Below, piece by piece: positions 1-8,780 of a stretch of 64,000 bases of DNA. Position 1 is the first letter of the stretch. Every line of letters starts with the position of its first letter. The translations under genes and the position numbers were made by a program. Under the pieces are notes generated by a model, which saw nothing but the letters and a program-made list of their open reading frames with translations, was not told the origin of the DNA and searched no databases. Source of the DNA: DATAEE01 sp963725145 (GTDB lineage Bacteria > Acidobacteriota > Vicinamibacteria > Vicinamibacterales > 2-12-FULL-66-21); NCBI GenBank assembly GCA_963725145.1, contig CAVRXL010000013.1, forward strand, positions 1,426,001-1,490,000. The letters are read 5' to 3'.

Positions 1-684
1 GAGAGAGCCCAGGTCCGTCGTGACACCGTCTGCAAACAGAAACGCATGGCGCACCGCTCCGCCGGGCAGATCCGCGTAGCCGACCACCTGCTCCTCCCGG
101 TTGATGTCGGTCGCAACGCTGTTGAGTCCACCGAGCGACGCCCCGAGCGGTCTCATCGCGCCATCCCGATACACGAAGGCACGAGTCGCCGCATTGTTCG
201 CAGTCTGGGACGCGCCGACGATTACGGTCGGAAAGGTCTCGATCGATGTCGCGTAACTTCCCAATCCGCCGAGCGTCCCGAGATCCATCAATTGGCCGCA
301 CGTGCCCCCGAGCGTGTCGCAAAGGGACATGAACGCGTGATATGCGCCGCCGGACAGCTGTGCGCGGCCCACGACGGTCCTGTTCTGTATGGCGCGCGCC
401 TCGCTGCTGGCGCCGCCCAGCGTGCCTAGCGCGGTCCGCGCGTATGGCTCGCCGACAAACCCCCGCTCCTGACCCGCCGCCGTGGTGGCATACCCCACAA
501 CAATGGGAACCTCGGTGTCATCGAGGGCGAGCGCCGCGCTCGAAGTGCCCCCCAGCGTGCCGAGGTCCGTCACGCCGTACGAGGCAGTGGAGGATTGTGA
601 CGCGATCTCGCGTTCGGAACTCCACAGGCCGAAGACTAGGACCGTGCCGGAGAGAATCGTGAATCGGAGCCAGGGGTTCCGCAT
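1..684 (-). CDS. HAF-repeat secreted protein, C-terminus beyond window
   Basis: Reverse-strand reading is open from 684 to the window edge (228 codons, no stop), so the C-terminus is missing. A short hydrophobic leader (FTILSGTVLVFGLW) suggests export. The rest is a tandem series of HAF-type repeats: copies of DLGTLGG followed by a small-residue segment and VVG, at roughly residues 42, 85, 125 and 165, with RHAFLF/YHAFMS/TRAFVY pieces between them. HAF repeats are found in secreted, probably surface beta-structured proteins of unknown function. ATG at 684 is chosen because AAAGGTGG lies 9 nt upstream; an in-frame ATG at 717 is possible. Confidence 0.85.
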   Translation of the reverse strand, partial: MRNPWLRFTILSGTVLVFGLWSSEREIASQSSTASYGVTDLGTLGGTSSAALALDDTEVPIVVGYATTAAGQERGFVGEPYARTALGTLGGASSEARAIQNRTVVGRAQLSGGAYHAFMSLCDTLGGTCGQLMDLGTLGGLGSYATSIETFPTVIVGASQTANNAATRAFVYRDGAMRPLGASLGGLNSVATDINREEQVVGYADLPGGAVRHAFLFADGVTTDLGSL

Positions 685-926
685 CGGTGGGCCACCTTTG
701 GGAAGGACGAACGGCATGATCGCGATGCAACCCTGGAGACGTGAGCCGTAACCAGAATTCGATGGCAGCGTGCAGGATTTTGCTGTGCGCGGCGCGCGCA
801 GCATCGGTTCAGCTGCGGATTATTTCCCGGATGACAGGAAACAATCAGGGTGCGATAGGCCCCGCACCAACTGAGACTGGTTCGAGGAACAGCCGTCTTC
901 GGGCCGCTGAATCGCTGCCAGGGGCG

Positions 927-1154
927 TTACAGCGTGAGGCCGGTGCGGCACGTCACGGTGACGCCGTGGGACCACTTCGAGTGGCAGCCGCCGCACATCA
1001 GGGCAGCGTAGGTATCCGGATTGGTACCGGTCGCCACGATCCTCAACACTCGCGACCCCGAGTCCTCCGCGGGAACGAATCTGGCGCCACAGATGCTGCA
1101 CGGCTCATCGCGGTTCAACGGGACGTGCTTGATTGAGAGTGTCGGGTTGTTCAT
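927..1154 (-). CDS. Small two-CxxC protein, probable zinc ribbon
   Basis: A 75-residue protein with CSICG near residue 19 and CGGCH near residue 54, the spacing of a small treble-clef or zinc-ribbon fold. A lone Cys lies near the C-terminus (TVTCRTG). No enzyme motif is visible and the function is unknown. The start is supported by an upstream TAATAT hexamer ending exactly 6 nt before the ATG, the same arrangement seen at several other genes here, which suggests a leaderless transcript. No ribosome binding site is visible. It is divergent from the Crp/Fnr gene. Confidence 0.65.
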   Translation of the reverse strand: MNNPTLSIKHVPLNRDEPCSICGARFVPAEDSGSRVLRIVATGTNPDTYAALMCGGCHSKWSHGVTVTCRTGLTL

Positions 1155-1160
1155 GGTCGG

Positions 1161-1166
1161 ATATTA
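1161..1166 (-). promoter_or_regulatory. -10 hexamer TAATAT for a leaderless transcript
   Basis: TAATAT on the reverse strand ends 6 nt before the ATG at 1154, so transcription would begin at or next to the start codon. Confidence 0.5.
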
Positions 1167-1306
1167 GCCGTGCTCACGAATCCTCGCCAGGGCGTGGACG
1201 ACCAACCTGATGTTATAGGCCCTTGGTCTTAGGAGGATTGCCGCCGAAACCACGGTATGCTCAGGGCGAACCGAACCGATTCAGCGCCCCTTCGTGCGTG
1301 GTGGCC

Positions 1307-1987
1307 ATGCCCGAACACCGCTCACACGCGAGTGACCTCACCGATCGCCTCCTCGCCGGCATCGAGCCAGACGCTCGCCGGGCGATACTCGCCGGGTCGC
1401 GCCGCCGAACCATTCAGCTCGCCCAGGTGCTCTGCCGGGCGGGCGAGCCAGCCGATCGGCTGTTCGTCCTGCGGAAGGGGCGCGTGCGTTTCGGCCGGCT
1501 CGCCAGCACCGGCCGCGAAGTGGTACTGGGAATCCTCGGGCCGGGCGACATGTTCGGCCTCGGCAGCGTGCTGGCGGCAGACGTGGACTACATCGGGACC
1601 GCCGAGGTGATCGAGCGCGGCGAGGCGCTGGTCTGGAGCCGTGACGTGATTCAGCGGTTCGCGGTGGAGCACCCCCAGATCGCGGGAAACGTGCTGCTCG
1701 TCGCGCTGCGCTACGCCGCCTCGTTCGCCGAGCGGCACGAGCGGCTCCTGTCGAGGACCGCCGAGCAGCGACTGGCTCACGCCCTGATGCGTCTCGGCTC
1801 GCGGAGCGGCGTCCCCTCCGGCCCGGGTGTCCACATCGAGATCAAGAACGAGCAACTGGCCTCGCTCGCCGACGTCAGCCCCTTTACGGCCAGCCGGCTG
1901 CTCAAGGGCTGGGCGCGGGACGGCGCGGTCAGCAAGGCCCGCGGCGCGGTGCAGATCCTCTGTCCGGAGAAGCTCCTGCTCGACTGA
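1307..1987 (+). CDS. Crp/Fnr-family transcriptional regulator
   Basis: About 226 residues: an N-terminal cyclic-nucleotide-binding type beta-roll (GEPADRLFVLRKGRVRFG, then GPGDMFGLGSV) followed by a winged helix (EQLASLADVSPFTASRLLKGW recognition region). There is no Cys cluster of the FNR [4Fe-4S] type in the N-terminus; a single Cys follows the first strand, so the effector cannot be named. ATG 1307 fits the family N-terminus better than an upstream TTG at 1223. Neighbouring genes (response regulator, cytochrome, formate dehydrogenase) make a redox or respiratory role plausible, but that is inference. Confidence 0.88.
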   Translation: MPEHRSHASDLTDRLLAGIEPDARRAILAGSRRRTIQLAQVLCRAGEPADRLFVLRKGRVRFGRLASTGREVVLGILGPGDMFGLGSVLAADVDYIGTAEVIERGEALVWSRDVIQRFAVEHPQIAGNVLLVALRYAASFAERHERLLSRTAEQRLAHALMRLGSRSGVPSGPGVHIEIKNEQLASLADVSPFTASRLLKGWARDGAVSKARGAVQILCPEKLLLD

Positions 1988-2048
1988 GCAAAACAGCCTG
2001 ATTGCTCCAGCGCAACGACATCGGAGCCTGCCGGTGTGATGCTGGAGT

Positions 2049-2465
2049 GTGCGAAACAACGCCGACGCCAAGCTGCGCGTCCTGGTGGCAGACGACAGCG
2101 ACCTGATGCAACGGGCGGTCGCCAGGCTGCTGCGGGACGAGTTCGATATCATCGACGTGGTCTCTACCGGGCGCGAGCTGGTTGACGCGGCGCTGGCGCT
2201 CAATCCAGATGTGATCGTGAGCGACTTTTCCATGCCGTTGCTCACCGGCACCGAGGCGTTGAAGGCGCTCCGCCGGGCCGGTCGTACCGTCCCCTTCGTC
2301 CTGATGACCGCAACGGTCCCGCGGAACGCTCGGAACTGGATCAAGCTAGGAGTGCTCTGCGTCGTCGACAAGTCCGATTTGCACCTCGACCTCGTGGCCG
2401 CGGTCCTATCGGCCGCGGCTGGAAAGATCTACATCTCGCGGAGTGCCATCGAGCCCACGTCCTGA
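2049..2465 (+). CDS. Single-domain response regulator
   Basis: A 138-residue receiver domain with the acidic pair in VADDSD, phosphoacceptor Asp in VSDFSMP and the conserved Lys in VVDKSD. The last 30 residues (DLVAAVLSAAAGKIYIS) resemble the linker after NarL/FixJ receivers, but no DNA-binding domain follows, so it probably acts by protein contact. GTG start. It lies 61 bp after the Crp/Fnr gene on the same strand and may be cotranscribed with it. No histidine kinase is nearby. Confidence 0.85.
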   Translation: MRNNADAKLRVLVADDSDLMQRAVARLLRDEFDIIDVVSTGRELVDAALALNPDVIVSDFSMPLLTGTEALKALRRAGRTVPFVLMTATVPRNARNWIKLGVLCVVDKSDLHLDLVAAVLSAAAGKIYISRSAIEPTS

Positions 2466-2519
2466 CGTCACGTTCTGTGGCGAGATCACCGACTCCCGGG
2501 CTCCAGCTGCGCGGACGCT

Positions 2520-2885
2520 CTATTTTTTCAGGCTCTGCATGTAGGCGACGAGCGCGTCGATGTCTCCGGCCGGAAGCTTGTCGTACTTCTTCGGCATCGG
2601 CGGTTTCTTAGTGGACTTCGCCTTCTTGGCCATCTCGATGGGTTCGACGATCCACTCGCGGATCTCCTCAGCCGAGAGCTTCGATCCAACGCCGTCGAGG
2701 GGGCTCTGCTTGGCGCCCTTGCCGGCGATCGAGTGACACATCTGGCATTTCTGGGCGGTGTACACCTCCTGGCCCTTCTTGATCTGGTCCTTATCCTGTG
2801 AACGCACCGGTTGTGGCGTGCCCACGACGAGCGCGGCGGTGACGCCTGCCACCAGTAGCCCCCCGATAATCGCTGCTCTGTGCAT
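2520..2885 (-). CDS. Small periplasmic c-type cytochrome
   Basis: 121 residues with a signal peptide (AAIIGGLLVAGVTAALVVG...VRSQ), then a monoheme cytochrome c domain. The heme site is CQMCH near residue 49, and the likely axial Met is in PPMPKKYDKLP, matching class I cytochromes of the cbb3/CccA type. It is a soluble periplasmic electron carrier. A strong Shine-Dalgarno (GGAAGAGGAGG) precedes the ATG. Its place beside the formate dehydrogenase operon fits respiration, but it is transcribed in the opposite direction. Confidence 0.9.
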   Translation of the reverse strand: MHRAAIIGGLLVAGVTAALVVGTPQPVRSQDKDQIKKGQEVYTAQKCQMCHSIAGKGAKQSPLDGVGSKLSAEEIREWIVEPIEMAKKAKSTKKPPMPKKYDKLPAGDIDALVAYMQSLKK

Positions 2886-2915
2886 CGTGCCTCCTCTTCC
2901 TGTGTCCGTAAGGAC

Positions 2916-3260
2916 TCACCAATAGTACAGGATGCCGAACACGGCCGTGTGTGTCGTGTACGGACGGTACGTGTAGCCGAGGATGAGCGAGCTCGGCTGC
3001 ACGATGCCGTTGATCACGCTGGGATCGAACGCGAGGTCGAAGATCCGTGACGGTTCGTAGACGTACGACAGCGTCGCCGCCAGCCGTTGGCTCAGCAAAC
3101 CTCATCCACCCGAAACCGACCGAGTCTGCCTTGAGCTGCAGGACGTTCTCGTTCGTCGACTCGAAGATGCGGAGATCATAGCTGTCGGCGACCTTGGAGA
3201 TGTGGTGCCCGCCTGCAGATCCCCGATTTGCAGCGGAAACTCCTGGGTGTGACGACGAAA
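2916..3260 (-). pseudogene. Decayed outer-membrane barrel fragment
   Basis: Between the cytochrome and the formate dehydrogenase operon the reverse strand carries protein-like sequence split over frames. One frame (about 3105-3215) reads SKVADSYDLRIFESTNEN and LQLKADSVGFGWM. One base later another frame (2916-3098) reads LAATLSYVYEPSRIFDLAF and ends ILYYW, an aromatic C-terminus typical of outer-membrane beta-barrels. No intact start is found. This looks like the tail of a barrel protein broken by a frameshift; an assembly indel is equally possible. The family is not recognised. Confidence 0.4.
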
Positions 3261-3371
3261 TCCCAGCGGAATCGGCCAGTCGCCTCCGGCATGCCGTGGG
3301 GCCTCCGACCTGGCGGGGGAGCCCCGCACTTCTCGTTTCGATTCTACGGCGCCTTTCCTGCGGCGCATCGT

Positions 3372-3387
3372 CGGAACATTTCTTGCC
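3372..3387 (+). promoter_or_regulatory. Possible sigma-54 promoter of the formate dehydrogenase operon
   Basis: CGGAACATTTCTTGCC contains GG at 3373-3374 and GC at 3385-3386 with exactly 10 bases between, and a TTGC box, matching the -24/-12 core. It lies about 55 bp before the fdnG start. GG-N10-GC is frequent in GC-rich DNA, so support is moderate. Confidence 0.35.
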
Positions 3388-3439
3388 CGCGGCGGGCCTT
3401 CAAGGGAAAGGTGCGTACCCGCGGGGGAGGCGACGTCCG

Positions 3440-6400
3440 ATGGATCCACGTGAGCAATCGTCCGGTCAACCGCCCGAAACCGCTGCCGCCTCCACACGAT
3501 TCAACCGCAGGGACTGGTTGAAGGCGACCGTCGGCGGCGGTGTGGGGCTCGCCCTCGACGGTCTCCTTGACGTGCACGCGGTGAAGGCCGCTACCCAGGA
3601 CTTCAAGCTTTCGAACGTCAGCGAGTTCACGACCTCCTGCAACTTCTGCTCGTGCGGATGCGGCATGATCGCGGCGGTTCGCGACGGCAAGCTGATCACG
3701 CTGGAAGGGGACTACGACCATGTCGTGAACCAGGGGTCGCTCTGCGTCAAGGGCATGTCGATGTTCCCGACGCATACCTCCCCGCAGCGCCTGCAGGTGC
3801 CGCGGTACCGCGCGCCCGGCAGCGATCGATGGGTGGACATCACGTGGGACGACGCCGTGGATCGGATCGCGCGGAAAATCCGGGCGACGCGCGACGCGAC
3901 GTGGATCGCGACGGAACGAGTCGGCAACGCGGACGTCCCGGTCAATCGCACCGACGCCTTCGCGTTCATGGGTGGCGCGCAGAACACGAACGAGGAGTGC
4001 TACCTGTTCCAGAAGGCGGCGCGCCTGCTCGGCACCGTCTACGTCGAGCATCAGGCCCGGCTTTGACATAGCCCCACCGTCCCCGGTCTGGGGGCGTCAT
4101 TCGGCAGGGGGGCGATGACCAACCACTGGGCCGACCTCCAGCATTGCAAGACGATCCTCGTCGAAGGCAGCAACGTGGCCGAGAACCACCCGATGGCCTT
4201 CAAGTGGATCCGGAAGGCCCAGGAGAACGGGGCCATCATCATCCACGTCGATCCGAGATTCTCCCGGACGTCCGGCGCCGCCGACATCTTCGCGCGCATC
4301 CGGCCGGGCGCCGACGCGGCGTTCCTCAACGCGATGATCAACCACGTCCTCGTCCACAAGCTGTACGACGAGGACTACGTCATTACCCATACGAACGCGC
4401 TCTTTCTGGGCGACGCCTCGTTCGATTTCAAGGACGGCCTCTTCAGCGGATTCGACGCGGAGGGCCACAAGTACGACACCGCGAGCTGGGGGTATCAGCT
4501 CGACGGCACGGGCCGGCCGCAGCGCGCGAAGAGCCTCGACGATCCCAGGTGCATCTTCACGCGGCTCCGGACGTTCTTTTCCCGATACACGCTGGAAGTG
4601 GGCGAGCGCATCTCGGGCGTCCCGGCCGCGCAGATCAAGCAGATTGCCGAGACGATGGCGAACAATCGCCCCGGCTCGATCCTTTATGCGCTGGGAATGA
4701 CGCAGCACACCACGGGCGTTCAGGGCATCCGCGCGTTCACGATTCTGCAACTGCTGCTCGGGAACGTCGGCAAGCCGGGCGGCGGGGTCAATGCGCTTCG
4801 CGGCGAGCCCAACGTGCAGGGGTCCTGCGACATGGGCGTGCTCAACAACTACACCCCGGGGTATCTCGATTACCCCGTGACGAGCGAGCCCACGCTGGGC
4901 GCATGGGCGAAGAAGCACGGCACCGCGAGGCGGCCGCTCCTCGTCAACATGCTCAAGGCTTTCTTTGGCGATGAAGCGACCGCCGGGAACGAGTTCGGAT
5001 ACGCCTGGTTGCCCAAGAGGGATCCCGCGAAAGACTACAGCGTGTTCGGCATCTTCGACAGTGCGCTCGCTGGAACGATGAAGATGCTGTGGATCGTGGG
5101 GCAGAACCCGGCCGTCACGATGCCCAACCTGAAGCTCACGTTCGAGGCGATGGGCAAGCTGGACATGCTCGTGGTGCAGGAGCTCTGGGAAACGGAAACG
5201 GCCGCGTTCTGGCAGCGCCCGGGCGTCGATCCCAAGTCGATCGCGACCGAAGTCATCCTCCTGCCGGCCGCCTTCTTCATGGAGAAGCAGGGATCGGTCA
5301 CCAACTCGGGCGCGATGGTCCAGTGGCGGTATGCCACCGTCAAACCGCCGGGACAGGCGAAGGCGGATGGAGAGGTCGTCGATCTCGTGTTCCGCCGCGT
5401 CCGTGAGCTGGTCAAGGATTCGTCCGACCCGAAGGACGAGATCATCAAGAGGGCGTTCTGGACGTACACGAACCCCGATGACGTCCTGCGCGAGATCAAC
5501 GGGCGGATCCTTCGCGATGTACCGGGGACGAGCCTGAAAGCGGGCGCCCTTGTCAGCGAGGTGGCGGACCTGCTGCACGAGGACGGCTCGAGCTCCGCGG
5601 GGTGTTGGATCTATGCGGGCGTGTTCGCCGGCGGGGAGAATCTCTCGAAGCGGCGCGATTCGCGGACCGATCCCGGAGGCCTGGGCCTGTTTCCGTATTT
5701 TGGCTGGACGTGGCCGAACAACAAACGAATCCTGTACAACCGCGCCTCCTGCGATAAGAACGGCAAACCCTATCCAGGATCGAAGCCCGTCGTCTGGTGG
5801 GACGAAGCCGCCAAGCGCTGGACGGGATACGACGTGCCAGACGTCATGTTCCCGACAGAGGGTCCGGACACGTACAACGGCCAGCGCGCATTTCACATGA
5901 ACGCGGAGGGCGTCGGGCGGCTGTTCGCCGCCGTCTACAACGATCCGGATACGCGCGCCCCGGGCATGCCTCGCGATTGGAGCTACGTCCCGAAGGACGG
6001 ACCGCTGCCGGAAATGTACGAGCCGGTGGAGAGTCCGGTCGAGAACGTGCTGCACCCGAAGGTCCGCCACAACCCGACGCTGAAGTATCCCCGCGTACCG
6101 GGCCATCAACCGATCGGGACCGCGCAGCAGTTTCCTTACGTCCTCATGACTTCCACCGTCGCCGAACACTGGTGCGCCGGATCGACGACACGCAATATTC
6201 CGTGGCTCAACGAGATGGTCCCCGAACCCATGCTCGAAATGCCCGACGCGCTCGCGCGAAAACTGGCCGTGAAGAGCGGCGACTCGGTCAAGGTGTCGTC
6301 GGCGCGCGGGGAGCTGGTGGTGAAGGCGGTGGTGACACCGAGGCTGCAGACGATCAAAGTCGATGGTCAAGACATCGTCACGGTGTGGATGCCGTACTGC

Positions 6401-6523
6401 TGGGGTTACAAAGGACTGTCGACGGGCCCGAGCGTGAACGATCTCACGATCGATGCGGTGGATCCCGTCGCCGGGACCCAGGAAACGAAGGCCTGCCTGG
6501 TGAACGTGGTCAAGGTGCGGTGA
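3440..6523 (+). CDS. fdnG: Formate dehydrogenase-N/O catalytic subunit, selenoprotein (Sec209)
   Basis: Molybdopterin- and [4Fe-4S]-containing subunit that oxidises formate to CO2 outside the cytoplasmic membrane. It is 1027 residues when the TGA at 4064-4066 is read as selenocysteine; E. coli FdnG is about 1015. In order: Tat signal (NRRDWLK, residues 22-28), cluster-binding Cys in SCNFCSCGCGM (67, 70, 74) with a fourth in GSLCVKG, then HQARL-Sec-HSPT, matching the FdnG active site, and FGRGAMTNHW on the far side in the same frame. The TGA is followed by a SECIS hairpin. The start at ATG 3440 has GGGGGAGG upstream. It is first in an operon with the fused electron-transfer subunit and fdhE. 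An automatic caller would split it into 3194-4066 and 4115-6523. Confidence 0.95.
4064..4096 (+). promoter_or_regulatory. Sec UGA codon with SECIS hairpin
   Basis: TGA at 4064-4066 is followed after 11 nt by a 7-bp stem, 4078-4084 (CGTCCCC) with 4090-4096 (GGGGGCG), including one T-G wobble. It encloses the loop GGTCT at 4085-4089. GGUCU is the SelB-recognised loop of the E. coli fdhF/fdnG SECIS, and an 11-nt gap from UGA is the known spacing there. The hairpin lies within the coding sequence. Confidence 0.9.
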
Positions 6524-6562
6524 CGCCGCTGTCCGCCCGGCCGGGCCGCGAGGGAGACGAGC

Positions 6563-8776
6563 ATGATCCCGATCCCGCTGGTGCCTGCGCCTCCCATTGC
6601 GCCCCCTATCAAAACCAGGACCACGCTGGTCGACATCACCAAGTGCATCGGCTGCCGGGCGTGCCAGGTCGCCTGCAAGCAGTGGAACGATCGCGACGGC
6701 GAACAGACCGAGCTGGAGCCCGACCTCGGCTTTCAGAATCCCGCCGTCCTCAGCGCGAAAACGCTCACGCTCATTTCGTTTCACGAGATTCCCGACGAGA
6801 AGGCGCCGGGCGGCCTGATCCTCGCCAACACGATGTGGCGGTGTCTCCACTGCCTGGAGCCGGCCTGCGTCTCGTCCTGTCCGACGACCGCGCTCGTCCG
6901 GCAGTCGGATGGGCCCGTTACGTACAACGGCGACAAGTGCATCGGCTGCCGCTATTGCATGTGGGCGTGCCCCTGGGGCGTCCCGTCGACGGACTGGGAC
7001 ACGCGAAGCCCAAAGATCCACAAGTGCACGCACTGCGCCGATCGCTGCGATCAGCCGGCGCCGGCCGCCCGGAACGGGCAGCCCCTGACCGCCGGGGAAA
7101 GCCAGGCGTTCCACGACACTATCCAGGTGCCGGCCTGTGTGAAAGCGTGCCCCGCGGATGCGCTGCGCTACGGCGACCGCGAAGACATGCTCCAGGAAGC
7201 CCGGAAGCGCATCGCCTCGCGGCCCGACAAGTACGTGGACCACATCTACGGAGAGAAGGAAGCCGGCGGCACGACAGTGCTGTATTTGTCGGCCGTCCCG
7301 TTCGAGAAGCTGGGATTCCCGAACGTGGGAGAGAAGTCGTACCCGGGGTTCTCCAGTTTTGCGCTGCACGCGGTTCCGCCGGCGGTGATGGCGCTGGGCG
7401 CGTTACTCGGCGGGACGCACGCGTTCCTGAAACGGCGGGCTGTCGGCATGGCGAAGCAACGGCTGCGTGCCGCCGGCGAGGATCATCACCCGGAATTCGA
7501 GCCTCTGAGCCAGAAGCTCTGGACGCCGTTCAATTTCCTGCTTCTGGCGCTGATGGTGTTCGGCGCGCTGTCGTTCGTCGCCCGGTTCATCGTGGGACTT
7601 GGCGACAGCACGCAGTTGTCCGACACGTACGCCTGGGGCCTCTGGATCGTCTTCGATCTCGTCTGGATTGCGGTCGCGGCCGGCGCGTTCGCCACCGCCG
7701 GGCTGATCTACATCTTCCAGCGGAAGGACCTCTATTCCATGGGCCGCGCCGCCGTGCTCATGGGCCTGCTGAGCTATTCGTTCGTGACCGTCACGCTCCT
7801 TGCCGATCTCGGGCTGCCGCTGCACGCCTACCAGCTCGCGCTCCAGGCGCCCGAGCAGTCGGCGATGTTCGAGGTGTCGTGGTGCGTCGGCCTCTATGTC
7901 ACGATCCTCCTTTTCGAGTTCCTTCCGGTCCCGCTCGGCCGCTGGGGCTTCGGGAAGGCCCTGGCGCTCTGGCGGCGCTGGTCGGGCGCGTACGTCGCGG
8001 CCGCGGTGACGCTGTTCGTCTACCTGCTCTCGCGCAACCTGATGTACGCCGCAATCACCGCGGCCATCTTCTCGTTCCTGGCCTGGACCTTCCGGGCGAG
8101 AGACCACAAGGCCGAGCCGATCATGCTCGCCATCGCGGCCGTGACGCTGTCGACGATGCACCAGAGCTCGCTGGGGTCGCTCTTCCTGCTCATGCCCGAC
8201 AAGCTCGCGCCGCAGTGGTGGTCCCCCGTGATGCCCGTCTCCTTCTTCCTGTCGTCGATCGCGGCGGGCACGGGCCTCGTCATCCTCGTCGAGATGTGGA
8301 TCGCGAAAGCCTGGAAGCGACAGGTGCGCATCCCGCAGCTGGCGGCGATGGGACAGATCACGTTCTGGTCGCTGCTCGTCTACCTCGGCTTCCGGCTCGG
8401 CGACATGGCTCTCCGGGGCCAGCTCGCCGGCGCGTTCTCCGGACGGTTCGGCGCGCTCTTCGCCGCGGAGCTCGTCCTGGGAGGCCTCGTTCCCCTGATC
8501 CTGCTCGCGCGCGGGGAACAGCGAGCGAAACAATCCGTCCTGTTTCTCGGCGCGCTCCTCACCACGCTCGGCGTCGTGTTCAATCGCATGAACGTCGTCA
8601 TCTTCGCGATGACCCTGAAGGGATCGATGCCGCAGGTCTCGCCCGAGACGTATTGGCCGACGATCATCGAGTGGGGCCTGTCGATCGGCCTCATCGCCGC
8701 GACCATTTTCCTGTTCGGTCTGTTCGCGCGACTCATGCCGGTGCTCCCCAAGGCAGAGACGGCGCACGGAAGTTGA
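6563..8776 (+). CDS. Fused formate dehydrogenase Fe-S subunit and HybB/NrfD-like membrane subunit
   Basis: 737 residues in two parts. Residues 20-260 form an FdnH-like four-cluster ferredoxin domain: CIGCRACQVACKQW, CLHCLEPACVSSCP, CIGCRYCMWACPWG, CTHCADRC and PACVKACPADAL. Residues 270-730 form about ten membrane helices of the HybB/NrfD (PsrC-like) quinone-interacting family, e.g. LLALMVFGALSFVARFIVGL and VLFLGALLTTLGVVFNRMN. It would carry electrons from FdnG to the quinone pool without the diheme FdnI cytochrome b of E. coli. GGGAG lies before the ATG; it starts 39 bp after fdnG and ends 4 bp before fdhE. A fused single chain is unusual, since these are normally separate subunits. Confidence 0.9.
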   Translation: MIPIPLVPAPPIAPPIKTRTTLVDITKCIGCRACQVACKQWNDRDGEQTELEPDLGFQNPAVLSAKTLTLISFHEIPDEKAPGGLILANTMWRCLHCLEPACVSSCPTTALVRQSDGPVTYNGDKCIGCRYCMWACPWGVPSTDWDTRSPKIHKCTHCADRCDQPAPAARNGQPLTAGESQAFHDTIQVPACVKACPADALRYGDREDMLQEARKRIASRPDKYVDHIYGEKEAGGTTVLYLSAVPFEKLGFPNVGEKSYPGFSSFALHAVPPAVMALGALLGGTHAFLKRRAVGMAKQRLRAAGEDHHPEFEPLSQKLWTPFNFLLLALMVFGALSFVARFIVGLGDSTQLSDTYAWGLWIVFDLVWIAVAAGAFATAGLIYIFQRKDLYSMGRAAVLMGLLSYSFVTVTLLADLGLPLHAYQLALQAPEQSAMFEVSWCVGLYVTILLFEFLPVPLGRWGFGKALALWRRWSGAYVAAAVTLFVYLLSRNLMYAAITAAIFSFLAWTFRARDHKAEPIMLAIAAVTLSTMHQSSLGSLFLLMPDKLAPQWWSPVMPVSFFLSSIAAGTGLVILVEMWIAKAWKRQVRIPQLAAMGQITFWSLLVYLGFRLGDMALRGQLAGAFSGRFGALFAAELVLGGLVPLILLARGEQRAKQSVLFLGALLTTLGVVFNRMNVVIFAMTLKGSMPQVSPETYWPTIIEWGLSIGLIAATIFLFGLFARLMPVLPKAETAHGS

Positions 8777-8780
8777 CGGC

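Noticed and set aside
1322..2371. Reverse-strand open frame across the Crp/Fnr and response-regulator genes
   Set aside because: It spans two intact forward genes and shows no motifs.
3099..3104. In-frame TGA joining two reverse frames, considered as a third Sec codon
   Set aside because: The sequence before it is shadow-like and protein-like homology continues in a different frame, so a frameshift explains it better.
4097..7369. Long open frame opposite the formate dehydrogenase genes (over 1000 codons)
   Set aside because: It is the antisense of fdnG and the fused subunit; composition is Arg/Pro/Gly shadow-like and no motif is present. Long antisense frames are common in GC-rich genes.
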